Part shown: positions 50,104 to 58,366 of the stretch, one piece after another
How the letters are laid out: each line of letters opens with the position of its first letter
Numbering within the stretch: the stretch's first letter is position 1
Source of the DNA: Bacillota bacterium
GTDB lineage: Bacteria > Bacillota > Clostridia > Oscillospirales > Ruminococcaceae
Assembly: GCA_023433405.1 (NCBI GenBank)
Contig: JAEZCT010000058.1
Location: forward strand, 1 to 64,000
Length of the DNA: 64,000 nucleotides
Reading direction: 5' to 3'
Position numbers and translations under genes: made by a program
The notes under the pieces: model-generated
Told to the model about the DNA's origin: nothing
Seen by the model: only the letters and a program-made list of their open reading frames with translations
Database searches by the model: none

Positions 50104-50343
50104 ATGCTTGTAATAACGAGAAAAACCAACGAAGGGATTATGATTGGCGAGAATATCGAGCTGATTATTGTGGATGTATCGGGCGATAAGGTTAAGCTTG
50201 GTATCAACGCGCCGCGAGAAATCCGGGTGGTTCGTAATGAACTGCTGCAAACCGAGCAAACTAATAAAGAAGCCGCTTCGCCAAAAGCAACCGTTGTTTC
50301 CAAGGATATTTTAAACCTTTTCGGAAAAAAACCACGGTTTTGA
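50104..50343 (+). CDS. csrA: Carbon storage regulator CsrA
   Basis: A 79-residue RNA-binding dimer that represses translation, notably of flagellin in Firmicutes. MLVITRKTNEGIMIGENIELIIVDVSGDKVKLGINAPREIRVVRNEL is the complete core, including the RNA-contacting strand at the N-terminus and the late R(V)V(R). A C-terminal tail of about 25 residues follows. GGGGGAG of the fliW end is its ribosome site, so the pair is coupled. Confidence 0.95.
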   Translation: MLVITRKTNEGIMIGENIELIIVDVSGDKVKLGINAPREIRVVRNELLQTEQTNKEAASPKATVVSKDILNLFGKKPRF

Positions 50344-50606
50344 GCGGTTGCTTTTGCATTTGCCGCACTTTCTTAGCCCCTTAACGATGGCTTTCCTGCG
50401 CTGCAAAAAGGCATAAACCATTAAACTTATCGCTTCCGCTGAAAAATTGCCTTTCTGCGGGTATATTCACCCCGTTTTATGCAAAAAATAGGGGCAGAGC
50501 ACATCGCTATCTGATTTTCTCAAGCAGCTGCATTCCTATCGAAAATGGAAGCTGCCTTAGAAACGGAAAGTCCGCTGTGCATAATTATACCGGGAGGGTT
50601 TTTGAT

Positions 50607-50831
50607 TTGAAGAAATACATGATTTTTGCCGCCATGCTCTGCTTCGCGCTCATGCTTGCATCCTGTACCGGAAACGGTAACGTAGCATCCTCTGCTGTTG
50701 CCTCTGCCGCCAGCTCTAAGGCAGCCTCGGGGATTGCCTCTGATGTATCTTCCATGGTAAGTGCTGCGGAGGGTGAAGCGGAGTCCATGGTTTCTGGGGC
50801 CGAATCGGCAGTGGCATCTGTGGCAAAATGA
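50607..50831 (+). CDS. Small Ala/Ser-rich lipoprotein
   Basis: A 74-residue predicted lipoprotein. The signal peptide KKYMIFAAMLCFALMLASC ends with lipobox LASC (Cys at about residue 20). The mature part is only 54 residues and almost all Ala, Ser, Val, Gly, Met and Glu, with repeated (A/V)(A/S)S steps and no recognisable domain. The start is TTG 50607, eight bases after GGGAGGG. It follows csrA after 263 bases and ends before two hairpins. Function unknown; a small envelope protein is likely. Confidence 0.7.
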   Translation: MKKYMIFAAMLCFALMLASCTGNGNVASSAVASAASSKAASGIASDVSSMVSAAEGEAESMVSGAESAVASVAK

Positions 50832-50903
50832 CCCTGTAGCAATCTCAAAGCAACATGTTAAAGCGGAACCATTACTAATCACGTTTTAAAAAGAATTAAA
50901 AAC

Positions 50904-50949
50904 GATAAACCGAGCAGCGGCAAAAAGCATTGCCGCAGTAGGGTTTATC
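50904..50949 (+). terminator. Two-tier hairpin downstream of the lipoprotein gene
   Basis: GATAAACC/GGTTTATC encloses GCGGCAA/TTGCCGC, both exact. It lies 72 bases after the stop, with no clear U run. Confidence 0.5.
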
Positions 50950-51004
50950 ATTAGATTCTATGCGTTTGCTTGCTTGCAACGTATTTAAAGTGAGAATAGT
51001 ATGA

Positions 51005-51046
51005 ATAAAAGGTACGGGTGGCTTACTTAGCCCCTGTACCTTTTAT
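51005..51046. terminator. Probable bidirectional terminator
   Basis: ATAAAAGGTAC pairs with GTACCTTTTAT, with G/C-rich continuation (GGG/CCC), around a loop GGCTTACTTAG. A and T runs on both sides allow termination of the rightward lipoprotein transcript and of the leftward mutS2 transcript. Confidence 0.65.
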
Positions 51047-51065
51047 TTACTGCTTTTTATGCTTT

Positions 51066-51167
51066 ATACTAATATCCGATTTAAAAGAGTATAAAAATCA
51101 AGTGAAAAGCTTTAATTTATGGGTTTTCACGCGGATTTTTATCGACTCTTTTTGAGGAGATTAGTAT
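51066..51167. repeat. Hairpin repeat copy D, reference copy of the family
   Basis: A 102-base imperfect palindrome. ATACTAAT pairs with ATTAGTAT at the ends. Inside, AAAAGAGTATAAAAATC pairs with GATTTTTATCGACTCTTTT, and GTGAAAA with TTTTCAC, around a loop near GCTTTAATTTATGG. The ends are flanked by TA. Related copies occur at 8693, 10899, 49427, 61751 and 63381. All lie between genes. There is no open frame, so it would need an outside transposase if mobile. Confidence 0.8.
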
Positions 51168-51218
51168 TATGCATTTATTTATTGCGAAAGTGTATTTTTC
51201 CTGTGCGGCACAATGGCA

Positions 51219-53609
51219 CTATTTTAACCGAGCAATAGTCACGCCATCCTCACCCTCACCATATACACCCAGACGATAGTCTGCTATGCTGGGGTGCCGC
51301 TTTAAATGGCCTTGAATGCCCTTGCGGAGCACACCCGTCCCCTTACCGTGTATTATGGTCACCAACTCAAGATGCCGCAGGACACAATCATCAATAAACT
51401 GATCCAAGGACAGTGTCGCTTCCTCAAGGTTCATTCCGCGAAGGTCCACCTCGGTTTTTGCCTCGTCCCGCAGATTGGGCTTAATCGTTCTGCTTGAGGA
51501 CTGGGGAGTCCTTTGCTTCTTGGGCGTGTCTAGCAATCTGAGGTTCGCTTCCGGGGTCTTGGTTCTCAGGATGCCTGCCTGAACCAGCACCATACCATCC
51601 TTATCCGCCGTTTTCACCACGGTTCCCTCCTGCTCTACATCTACAAGCAGAACCGGGTCGCCCTCTTGCAGCGCCCTTGGCAGCACATAATTCTCATTGC
51701 TGCGCTTGGTTACCGGGTCTGCGGCACTGTAAAGCTTGGAAACCTTGGCGTTAAAGTGCGCCTTCGCCTCCGCCGCCATGCGTGAAAACTCAGCGCTGTC
51801 CTTATTCTTCTTTAGCTCCGTAAGCTCGTCGAGCAGCTTCTGCGCTTCAAAGCGCACATGCTCCACAATGTTTTTTGCCTGACGGCTGGCGCGTTCCAGC
51901 TCCTTATCCTTTTCCTGTTCCAGGCGCTTTCGGTAGGTTTGAATCTCCGCATTGGCCATTGCCGCGGCTTCCCGCTCCCTTTGCGCCGTCTCTCGCTCAA
52001 GCTCCAAGGCCTGCCGACTTTGCTCAAGACCGGTGACAACGTCCTCAAACCGGGTCTTCTCGTTATCCACCATCATGCGAGCGCGGTCGATGATCTTATC
52101 GTCAAGACCAAGCCGATGGGAGATTGCGAAGGCGTTGGAACGGCCGGGCACGCCAATGAGCAGCTTATAGGTGGGACGCAGGGTTTGTACATCAAACTCA
52201 CAGCACGCGTTCTCCACCCGCTCGCTTTCCAGCGCATAGACCTTCAGCTCCGCATAATGGGTGGTCGCCCCAACCCGGCAGCCGGCCCACTTGAGATGGT
52301 CAAGGATTGAGATGGCAAGCGCGGCGCCCTCAATAGGGTCGGTGCCCGCCCCCAGCTCATCAAGCAGTACCAAGCTGCCCTTACCCGCCTCAGCCAGAAT
52401 GGAGATGATATTGGTCATATGGGCGGAGAAGGTGGAAAGGCTTTGCTCGATGCTTTGCTCATCGCCTATATCCGCGAGAACGCGGTCAAATATGCTCACC
52501 GAGCTGCTTTCTCTGCAGGGCAGCAGAATTCCGCACATTGCCATGAGTACAAGCAGGCCGGTTGTTTTAAGGGCAACGGTCTTTCCTCCCGTATTCGGGC
52601 CTGTAACAACCAATACGTCGAAATCCTCACCCAGACGAATATCTGTCGGCACCACCTTAGTGCGGTCAATGAGGGGATGTCGAGCCTGCTTAAGGCTCAG
52701 GATCCCGTCGTTGGTCAGAATCGGACGAACCGCGCGCATATCGTCAGCAAGCCGCGCCTTGGAAAAGTAGAGGTCAATATCCAACAGACAGTCGTAGCTT
52801 GCCGCAACATCATCGGCAAACTCGGCGCACAGGGCACTGAGCTGTGCCAGAATGCGCTCGATCTCAGCGCGTTCCTTGGTCTCCAGCACGCGAATCTCGT
52901 TGTTTGCCTCTACCACAGACATGGGCTCAATAAACAGCGTGGCGCCGCTTGAGGAGGTGTCGTGAACAAGCCCCTTAATTTCACCCTTAAACTCCGCCTT
53001 TACCGGCAGTACAAACCGCCCGTCGCGCAGCGTAATAATGCTCTCCTGAAGGTATTTCTGGTGGGTCTGTGAACGAACCATGCGCTCCAGCTGCTCCCGG
53101 GCCTTGACCCCGGCTGCTCTGATCTTTCGGCGGATATCGGCAAGCTCAGGGCTTGCATTATCCTCCATTTCATCCTCGGAACGGATGGAGGCGAATATGC
53201 GATCCTCCACATTTCGGTGTGGGATGAGGCTATCAAACAAAAAATCGAGCCGCGTGCAGACGTTTTCACAATGACCGTACCATTCCACAGTGGAACGGAT
53301 GCCGCGCAGTACGCCGGCAATATCCAGCAGCTCCCGCATGGAAAGTGAGGCTCCTGCCTGAGCCCGCCGCAAACTGCTTTTTGGGTTTGAAAGCCCCGAA
53401 AGTGTTGGAGCACCAAAGCGCTTTAACAGGGTAAACGCGTCGTCACTTTTATCCAGCTCCGCTGCGACGGTTGCGTAATCTGATGATGGCGTTATTGCCA
53501 TCGCCATATCGTATGTATCGGGGCAGCTTGTATGCTGCGCAAGCAGCGTGAGCACCTTAGGCAGTTCCAATGCGTTATAGTGTTTTTTTAACTGTGTTGT
53601 ATTTGTCAT
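51219..53609 (-). CDS. mutS2: Endonuclease MutS2
   Basis: A 796-residue ATPase of the MutS2 family, known in Bacillus to act on collided ribosomes and elsewhere to suppress recombination. The core and lever helices are at about 1-320. The ATPase Walker A is GPNTGGKT (337-344), with VLLDELGAGTDP as Walker B. A long coiled coil (about 520-630) includes EREREAAAMANAEIQTYRKRLEQEKDKELERA. The C-terminal Smr nuclease domain has VDLRGMNLEEA and IHGKGTGVLRKGI. GGAAAGG lies about 17 bases before the ATG. Confidence 0.95.
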   Translation of the reverse strand: MTNTTQLKKHYNALELPKVLTLLAQHTSCPDTYDMAMAITPSSDYATVAAELDKSDDAFTLLKRFGAPTLSGLSNPKSSLRRAQAGASLSMRELLDIAGVLRGIRSTVEWYGHCENVCTRLDFLFDSLIPHRNVEDRIFASIRSEDEMEDNASPELADIRRKIRAAGVKAREQLERMVRSQTHQKYLQESIITLRDGRFVLPVKAEFKGEIKGLVHDTSSSGATLFIEPMSVVEANNEIRVLETKERAEIERILAQLSALCAEFADDVAASYDCLLDIDLYFSKARLADDMRAVRPILTNDGILSLKQARHPLIDRTKVVPTDIRLGEDFDVLVVTGPNTGGKTVALKTTGLLVLMAMCGILLPCRESSSVSIFDRVLADIGDEQSIEQSLSTFSAHMTNIISILAEAGKGSLVLLDELGAGTDPIEGAALAISILDHLKWAGCRVGATTHYAELKVYALESERVENACCEFDVQTLRPTYKLLIGVPGRSNAFAISHRLGLDDKIIDRARMMVDNEKTRFEDVVTGLEQSRQALELERETAQREREAAAMANAEIQTYRKRLEQEKDKELERASRQAKNIVEHVRFEAQKLLDELTELKKNKDSAEFSRMAAEAKAHFNAKVSKLYSAADPVTKRSNENYVLPRALQEGDPVLLVDVEQEGTVVKTADKDGMVLVQAGILRTKTPEANLRLLDTPKKQRTPQSSSRTIKPNLRDEAKTEVDLRGMNLEEATLSLDQFIDDCVLRHLELVTIIHGKGTGVLRKGIQGHLKRHPSIADYRLGVYGEGEDGVTIARLK

Positions 53610-53798
53610 TATATTTTACCATACCTTTCCGTCCCAAAGTGGGGACTTAACAGGTGTTACATCATAAAGACGCTGTATTGTCGCCTTAAAAGAAATCCTT
53701 GTAAGGCGCGTTGTTCTTAGCCTTCGCTTAATAGCCTAACGTTTTTAGCGCTTCTTTACGACAATTACATAAATCAAATATGAGTATTCCGGCAGGCC

Positions 53799-54581
53799 TT
53801 AATATGTACTATTTAACCCACCTCCCACGGATTTTGGCGGCAGGGATTTTAAAAAGTCAAGGGTTTTAAACCCATGGCCAATCTGGTACAGGGCATAGGC
53901 TTCGCAAACCTGTCCAAGACGCTCCAGAGACTGGGGTGCAAGGGAGAAGGAAAACAGCTTATCCAGCTCGCTGTAGGAGATATAGCGCATGGCGGATAAA
54001 ACAGCCCCGGAAAGCTCCGCCGCCTGCTCCTCCATGGGCTCCGTCGCACAGGAGGCGCAGCAAAGCTTTGAGCCGGTAAGGGAAAAATACATCCGCTCGC
54101 ATTCATATGCTCCACAGCGCGAGCAGGCCACAAGATCTGGCATATATCCGGCTAATGTAAGGGAGCGAAGCTCAAACACCGCCTTGAGCAAGGGGTAAGG
54201 GCGTAAATCCTTTTCTAAAAAATACAAGCAGTTTAGAAAAAGACGCAAAAAACCCTCTGCCTCGTCCTCCACCGGGGCAAGGCATTGGGCAAGCTCAGAT
54301 AGATAGCCCGCCAGCGACAGCTTATCCATATCGCCGCGGATTCCGAAGAAGACGGAGAGCGGCTCCGCCACGTCAACAGTATAATGGTCCCTGCCTTTAA
54401 ATAGCTGAAAGCGGGAATATGCAAAGGTTTGGGTGGAGGCCATCAGTTTGCTTTTTATCCGTTTCGAACCGTTGGCAAACGCGCTTACAACGCCTCTGTC
54501 ACGCGTCAATATGGTCAGCACCCGGTCGGCCTCGTTAATATCCCGCGCCCGGAGTACTACCCCCTCGGTAGATATTTGCAT
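53799..54581 (-). CDS. recO: DNA repair protein RecO
   Basis: A 260-residue recombination mediator that loads RecA with RecR. The N-terminal OB fold begins MQISTEGVVLRARDINEADRVLTILTRDRGVVSAFANGSKRIKSKL. A helical part follows, with a zinc site CSRCGAYEC...CCASC (about 149-175). The start at 54581 follows GTGAGG; the frame is open to 54734, but that part overlaps yqzL. Length is normal. Order yqzL-recO downstream of era matches Bacillus. Confidence 0.92.
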   Translation of the reverse strand: MQISTEGVVLRARDINEADRVLTILTRDRGVVSAFANGSKRIKSKLMASTQTFAYSRFQLFKGRDHYTVDVAEPLSVFFGIRGDMDKLSLAGYLSELAQCLAPVEDEAEGFLRLFLNCLYFLEKDLRPYPLLKAVFELRSLTLAGYMPDLVACSRCGAYECERMYFSLTGSKLCCASCATEPMEEQAAELSGAVLSAMRYISYSELDKLFSFSLAPQSLERLGQVCEAYALYQIGHGFKTLDFLKSLPPKSVGGGLNSTY

Positions 54582-54696
54582 CGCGGGGTTCCTCACTTTC
54601 AGGCAGGTCCTTCTCGTCAAGGATATCGCGGTAAAGAAGATATGCCTCAACGCTACCGGTGTCTTCAAAAATTCTCCATAAAACTTCCCTGTCCAC
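54535..54696 (-). CDS. yqzL: YqzL-like small protein
   Basis: A 53-residue protein. MDREVLWRIFEDTGSVEAYLLYRDI matches the short YqzL family (W-x-x-F-x-x-TG-S-x-x-AYLLY), encoded between era and recO in Bacillus. A charged tail follows. I start at GTG 54696, five to six bases after GGGAGGA. Its last 47 bases overlap the start of recO. Function unknown. Confidence 0.7.
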   Translation of the reverse strand: MDREVLWRIFEDTGSVEAYLLYRDILDEKDLPESEEPRDANIYRGGSTPGAGY

Positions 54697-55026
54697 GATT
54701 TTCCTCCCATAAAACAAGATATTTTTACAAGCAACGATACCTCATTCTATTCACTCGCACCGTTCTCATACCGATTGTATGCTGCGCGTAAATAGAACCG
54801 GGCGCCGGTCAAATTCGCTCCTCCACGCAATGGGGGTGCAACTTTGACTAGCATTAAAATTGTTGCCTTCCTATCGATTTATATGTGAGGTAATGTGGAC
54901 CATATTCAGTTATCCCCAACTATCGGGGCTGTATGACTGAGAATTGGCTGATTGGTAAATAAATGAATGCCGTTTTTGTGCAACTTAATTTATCAATTCG
55001 AGACGTCTCAGCCCAGTGTTTGAAAT
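54697..55026. other. Intergenic region between era and yqzL
   Basis: These 330 bases hold no gene that I can support. A short CCCC-N7-GGGG hairpin lies near 54914-54928. Because era and yqzL-recO are read in the same direction, a promoter for yqzL could lie here, but no clear one was seen. Confidence 0.35.
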
Positions 55027-55920
55027 TCAATTGTACCCGAAGGAACGGACAATGCTGTCGCGGTTGCGCCAGTCCTCCTTGACCTTGACCCATGTTTTGA
55101 GATTCACCTTAACAGCTAAGAAGCGCTCCATATCCTGTCGAGACTCGGAGGCGATTTTTTTGAGCATCGCGCCGCTTTTGCCGATGATAATGCCCTTATG
55201 GGACTCTCTCTCACAGTAGATTATCGCGCCGATATCGATGATTTCGCCGCCCTCGCGTTCCTTCATCGTATCAATTTCAACCGCCGTGCCGTGAGGAACC
55301 TCCTCCGAGAGGTTGCGAAGCAGCTTTTCGCGAATAATTTCTCCCGCTATCACCCGCTCGGGCTGGTCGGTGAACGCGTCGTCCGGGAAAAAATGCGGCC
55401 CCTCCTGGGCAAAGGGCAACAGCTCACGCAACAGCACGTCTACCCCTTCGCCGGACTTCGCGCTGATGGGCACGATAGAAGCAAAATCAAAAAGCTTACG
55501 GTATACGTCAATGCGGAGGATAATCTCCTCCTTGCGCGCAAGGGTATCAATCTTGTTTATGGCAAGCACAGCGGTCATCTTCTGGCTCCGAAAGCGTTCG
55601 ATGAGCTCAAGCTCCGCCGGCGCCGGCTCACCTTTAAAATCCACCACCAGCACGGCTACATCCACATCTGCCACGGAATCGCCGACCTGCTTGACCATAT
55701 ACTCCCCAAGCTTTGTCTTGGGCTTGTGAAGACCAGGGGTATCGATAAAGACAAACTGTGTGTCGTCCTTGGTCAGCACGCCGGTAATGCGAGTGCGCGT
55801 CGTCTGCGGCTTATTGCTGACAATCGCAACCTTTTCCCCTACCATGCTGTTTAGCAGTGACGACTTGCCGGCGTTGGGCTTGCCGACTATCGCAACAAAT
55901 TCATTTTTTGATTTTTGCAT
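55027..55920 (-). CDS. era: GTPase Era
   Basis: A 297-residue GTPase for 16S rRNA maturation and 30S assembly. G motifs: GKPNAGKS (13-20), a TTRTRITG switch I, DTPGLHKPK (G3) and NKID (G4). The KH RNA-binding domain (about 200-297) includes CERESHKGIIIGKSGAMLKKIASESRQDMERFL. Start ATG 55920 follows CGGAGGA; an ATG three bases upstream is possible. It overlaps the end of dgkA by 20 bases. Confidence 0.95.
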   Translation of the reverse strand: MQKSKNEFVAIVGKPNAGKSSLLNSMVGEKVAIVSNKPQTTRTRITGVLTKDDTQFVFIDTPGLHKPKTKLGEYMVKQVGDSVADVDVAVLVVDFKGEPAPAELELIERFRSQKMTAVLAINKIDTLARKEEIILRIDVYRKLFDFASIVPISAKSGEGVDVLLRELLPFAQEGPHFFPDDAFTDQPERVIAGEIIREKLLRNLSEEVPHGTAVEIDTMKEREGGEIIDIGAIIYCERESHKGIIIGKSGAMLKKIASESRQDMERFLAVKVNLKTWVKVKEDWRNRDSIVRSFGYN

Positions 55921-56437
55921 CATTTCCTCCGTTTTTATAGCCATACCGCTTGTCCACAAACCGAACCCAGTGCCCGATTTTCAGGATGAACAGTACCGAA
56001 ATTGCGGCAGTGAGCAGCAAAATTACGATACGCAGCGGCCCATGTGCAAAATATTCGATAACTGTCATAATCACGTTCAGGTCTAAGAACAGCATAACCC
56101 CTACAAAAACTGCAAATACAGCCACAACCAGTACGGCACCGGCCGCGATATCCTTTGCCGCCTTAGCAAGGCGCGCATACTCCTCGGTAACAAGGTCCAC
56201 CGCCGCCTCTATGGCGGTATTTAGCATTTCGGTGGCAATAACGAGGCAAATCGTCAATGCCAGCAGAATGTACTCGGCGCGTGTAAAGGTATAAAACCGA
56301 GAAAAATACAAAATATACATCGCCGCCACAATATGAATGCGCAGGTTGCGCTCGCTGACAACACTGTCAAGGATACCGCAAAGCGCGCAATGAAAGCTTT
56401 TAATGAAGCCCATAAGGCCCCGTTCATCATTTTTCAT
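55901..56437 (-). CDS. dgkA: Diacylglycerol/undecaprenol kinase with C-terminal membrane extension
   Basis: A 178-residue membrane enzyme that phosphorylates diacylglycerol or, in Firmicutes, undecaprenol. The catalytic segment EMLNTAIEAAVDLVTEEYARLAKAAKDIAAGAVL (about 69-102) is diagnostic, and the N-terminus FIKSFHCALCGILDSVVSERNLRIH is typical. Usual members end near residue 125-135. Here about 45 further residues add a fourth hydrophobic helix (about 134-155) and a basic tail ending YGYKNGGNDAKIKK. It overlaps ybeY by 11 bases and era by 20, a tightly packed run. Confidence 0.9.
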   Translation of the reverse strand: MKNDERGLMGFIKSFHCALCGILDSVVSERNLRIHIVAAMYILYFSRFYTFTRAEYILLALTICLVIATEMLNTAIEAAVDLVTEEYARLAKAAKDIAAGAVLVVAVFAVFVGVMLFLDLNVIMTVIEYFAHGPLRIVILLLTAAISVLFILKIGHWVRFVDKRYGYKNGGNDAKIKK

Positions 56438-56933
56438 CGTTTAATACATAGCTTTCTCCGCGCGGCAGCCCAAGGCTCGCCAGCACGGCCTCTTCCTTCT
56501 CGCGCATACGCACCATTTCCATGCCGCCGTCCTCATGGTCGTAGCCTAAAAGGTGCAAAACCGAATGCACGGTAAGGTACGCTACCTCGCGGCGCAGACT
56601 ATGCCCATACATTTCCGCCTGCTCCACCGCCTTTTCCATGGAAATAACGATATCGCCAAGCATCTGCGCACCGGAGGCGGGATTTATGTCGTAATGCCCG
56701 TTCTCTCCAAGGGGGAAGGATAATACGTCGGTAGGCACATTTTTTTCGCGGTACTGTTCGTTTAGGCTTTGAATGTTTTCATTATCCACAAAGCTCACGC
56801 TTACCTCGAAATTGCCCTCCATCTTTTCAAACTCCAGCACGGCGTGGCAGCAGCGCCGGATGAGCAGACGAATGCCTGTGGGGATCTTTATCTTTTTTTG
56901 ACGGTTAGTTATTAAAACCTTAATGCGCTCCAT
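56427..56933 (-). CDS. ybeY: Endoribonuclease YbeY
   Basis: A 168-residue metal-dependent ribonuclease for rRNA maturation. The zinc motif HSVLHLLGYDHE (HxxxHxxxxxH) is near residue 135. NVPTDVLSFPLGE and GDIVISMEKAVEQAE precede it. I start at ATG 56933 (MERIKVLITN), nine to ten bases after AAGGAGG. It overlaps dgkA. Confidence 0.93.
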   Translation of the reverse strand: MERIKVLITNRQKKIKIPTGIRLLIRRCCHAVLEFEKMEGNFEVSVSFVDNENIQSLNEQYREKNVPTDVLSFPLGENGHYDINPASGAQMLGDIVISMEKAVEQAEMYGHSLRREVAYLTVHSVLHLLGYDHEDGGMEMVRMREKEEAVLASLGLPRGESYVLNDEK

Positions 56934-57111
56934 GCGAGTATAAGCCTCCTTCATTGTTGTCGCAACCAACCAATGGTCACTCTGCGGGTTTCATTCTGCG
57001 TAGCTCAGTCTATCAAAGCCCGCGAAAAGAGCATACGTTCACAGCTATTTCATTCTAAAAATTGCGGTAAAGATAATTCGCTGTCATTTATAGCCCCGTG
57101 GGGCTCCGGGG

Positions 57112-58083
57112 TTAACGCGCCCGCTTCTTATCCTCGTAATACCGGTCATAGGCCTTGACGATACGCTGTACCATTACATGGCGTACAACATCCTTTTGGC
57201 TGAGGTAGATTATACCGATATCCTCTACCCCGTTTAACACCTTTACCGCCTCGATAAGCCCGGAGCGCTTGTCCTCCGGCAGGTCAATCTGCGTGACATC
57301 GCCTGTTACAACCGCCCGGGAGTTTACCCCAAGGCGGGTGAGAAACATTTTCATCTGCTCCGGGGTGGTATTCTGCGCTTCATCCAGGATAATGAACGAG
57401 TCGTCGAGGGTTCTGCCGCGCATATACGCAAGGGGTGCAACCTCAATGTTGCCGCGCTCCACATACTTTTGAAAATTCTCAGCGCCCAGCATGTCAAACA
57501 GCGCGTCATATAAGGGGCGCAGGTAAGGGTCTACCTTGGATTGCAGGTCGCCGGGCAAAAAGCCAAGCCTTTCGCCTGCCTCCACAGCGGGACGGGTAAG
57601 AATGATACGATTAACCTCGTGGGCCCGAAAGGCGCGCACCGCCATAGCCACCGCAAGATAGGTTTTGCCCGTACCCGCAGGCCCGACGCTAAACACGATG
57701 GTGTTGGTCTTAAGGAGCTCGATATACTTCTTCTGCCCCAGCGTCTTACCCTTCACCTGACGGCCCTTGGAGGTGATACAGATGTTGTCCTCATCGGCAA
57801 GGGAGCCGATTTGCTCCTCATTGCCCTCCTGCACCAAAGAAATGACATACCGCAGGTTTTGCTCGGTAATGGTCTCGCCCTTGCTTAACAGGTTTAACAA
57901 GCCATCTATTGCGCGGCAGGCAATCATCACGTTCTCCGCTTCCCCAGCCACCTTAATCTCGTTTTCGCGGTTAACCACAGACACCAGAAACTCCTGCTCA
58001 ATAATTCGGATGTTTGCGTCAAAGCTGCCAAAAAGCGCGAAGGTATGCTCTAACCGGTCAATGTTGATTACCTGTTCAATCAT
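57112..58083 (-). CDS. phoH: PhoH-family ATPase (PhoH-like, YqfE/PhoL)
   Basis: A 323-residue P-loop ATPase thought to act in RNA processing with YbeY. An N-terminal KH-like region (about 1-75) is followed by the ATPase domain: Walker A GPAGTGKTYLA near 134, Walker B DDSFIILDEAQNTT, and VVTGDVTQIDLPEDKRSGL. The C-terminal tail is basic. It heads the phoH-ybeY-dgkA-era run; yqfD-yqfC lie upstream after a 283-base gap in which I see no gene. Confidence 0.92.
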   Translation of the reverse strand: MIEQVINIDRLEHTFALFGSFDANIRIIEQEFLVSVVNRENEIKVAGEAENVMIACRAIDGLLNLLSKGETITEQNLRYVISLVQEGNEEQIGSLADEDNICITSKGRQVKGKTLGQKKYIELLKTNTIVFSVGPAGTGKTYLAVAMAVRAFRAHEVNRIILTRPAVEAGERLGFLPGDLQSKVDPYLRPLYDALFDMLGAENFQKYVERGNIEVAPLAYMRGRTLDDSFIILDEAQNTTPEQMKMFLTRLGVNSRAVVTGDVTQIDLPEDKRSGLIEAVKVLNGVEDIGIIYLSQKDVVRHVMVQRIVKAYDRYYEDKKRAR

Positions 58084-58366
58084 TTCGTGTTTGCCTCATT
58101 CCCTGCCGCTTATTAAAGGGTCATTTTTCACAGCCTCTATCACATGGCCGCGCCAACCGGCGAAGCCCGGCGGCAAGCGACCCGCCTGCACCGATAACTT
58201 GCACGCGCAGGCTAAATATGCTTCTTCGAAAGCTAAAAAATACTGATTATCACTCAAAAGCCAATCGGTCAACCCGTAACAATTGACGCATTTTTGACCC
58301 AGTTGAAGGGATAAGCAATCACTGTATATTATAGCATACAGACACGCAAAAAAACAGTATGAATTG

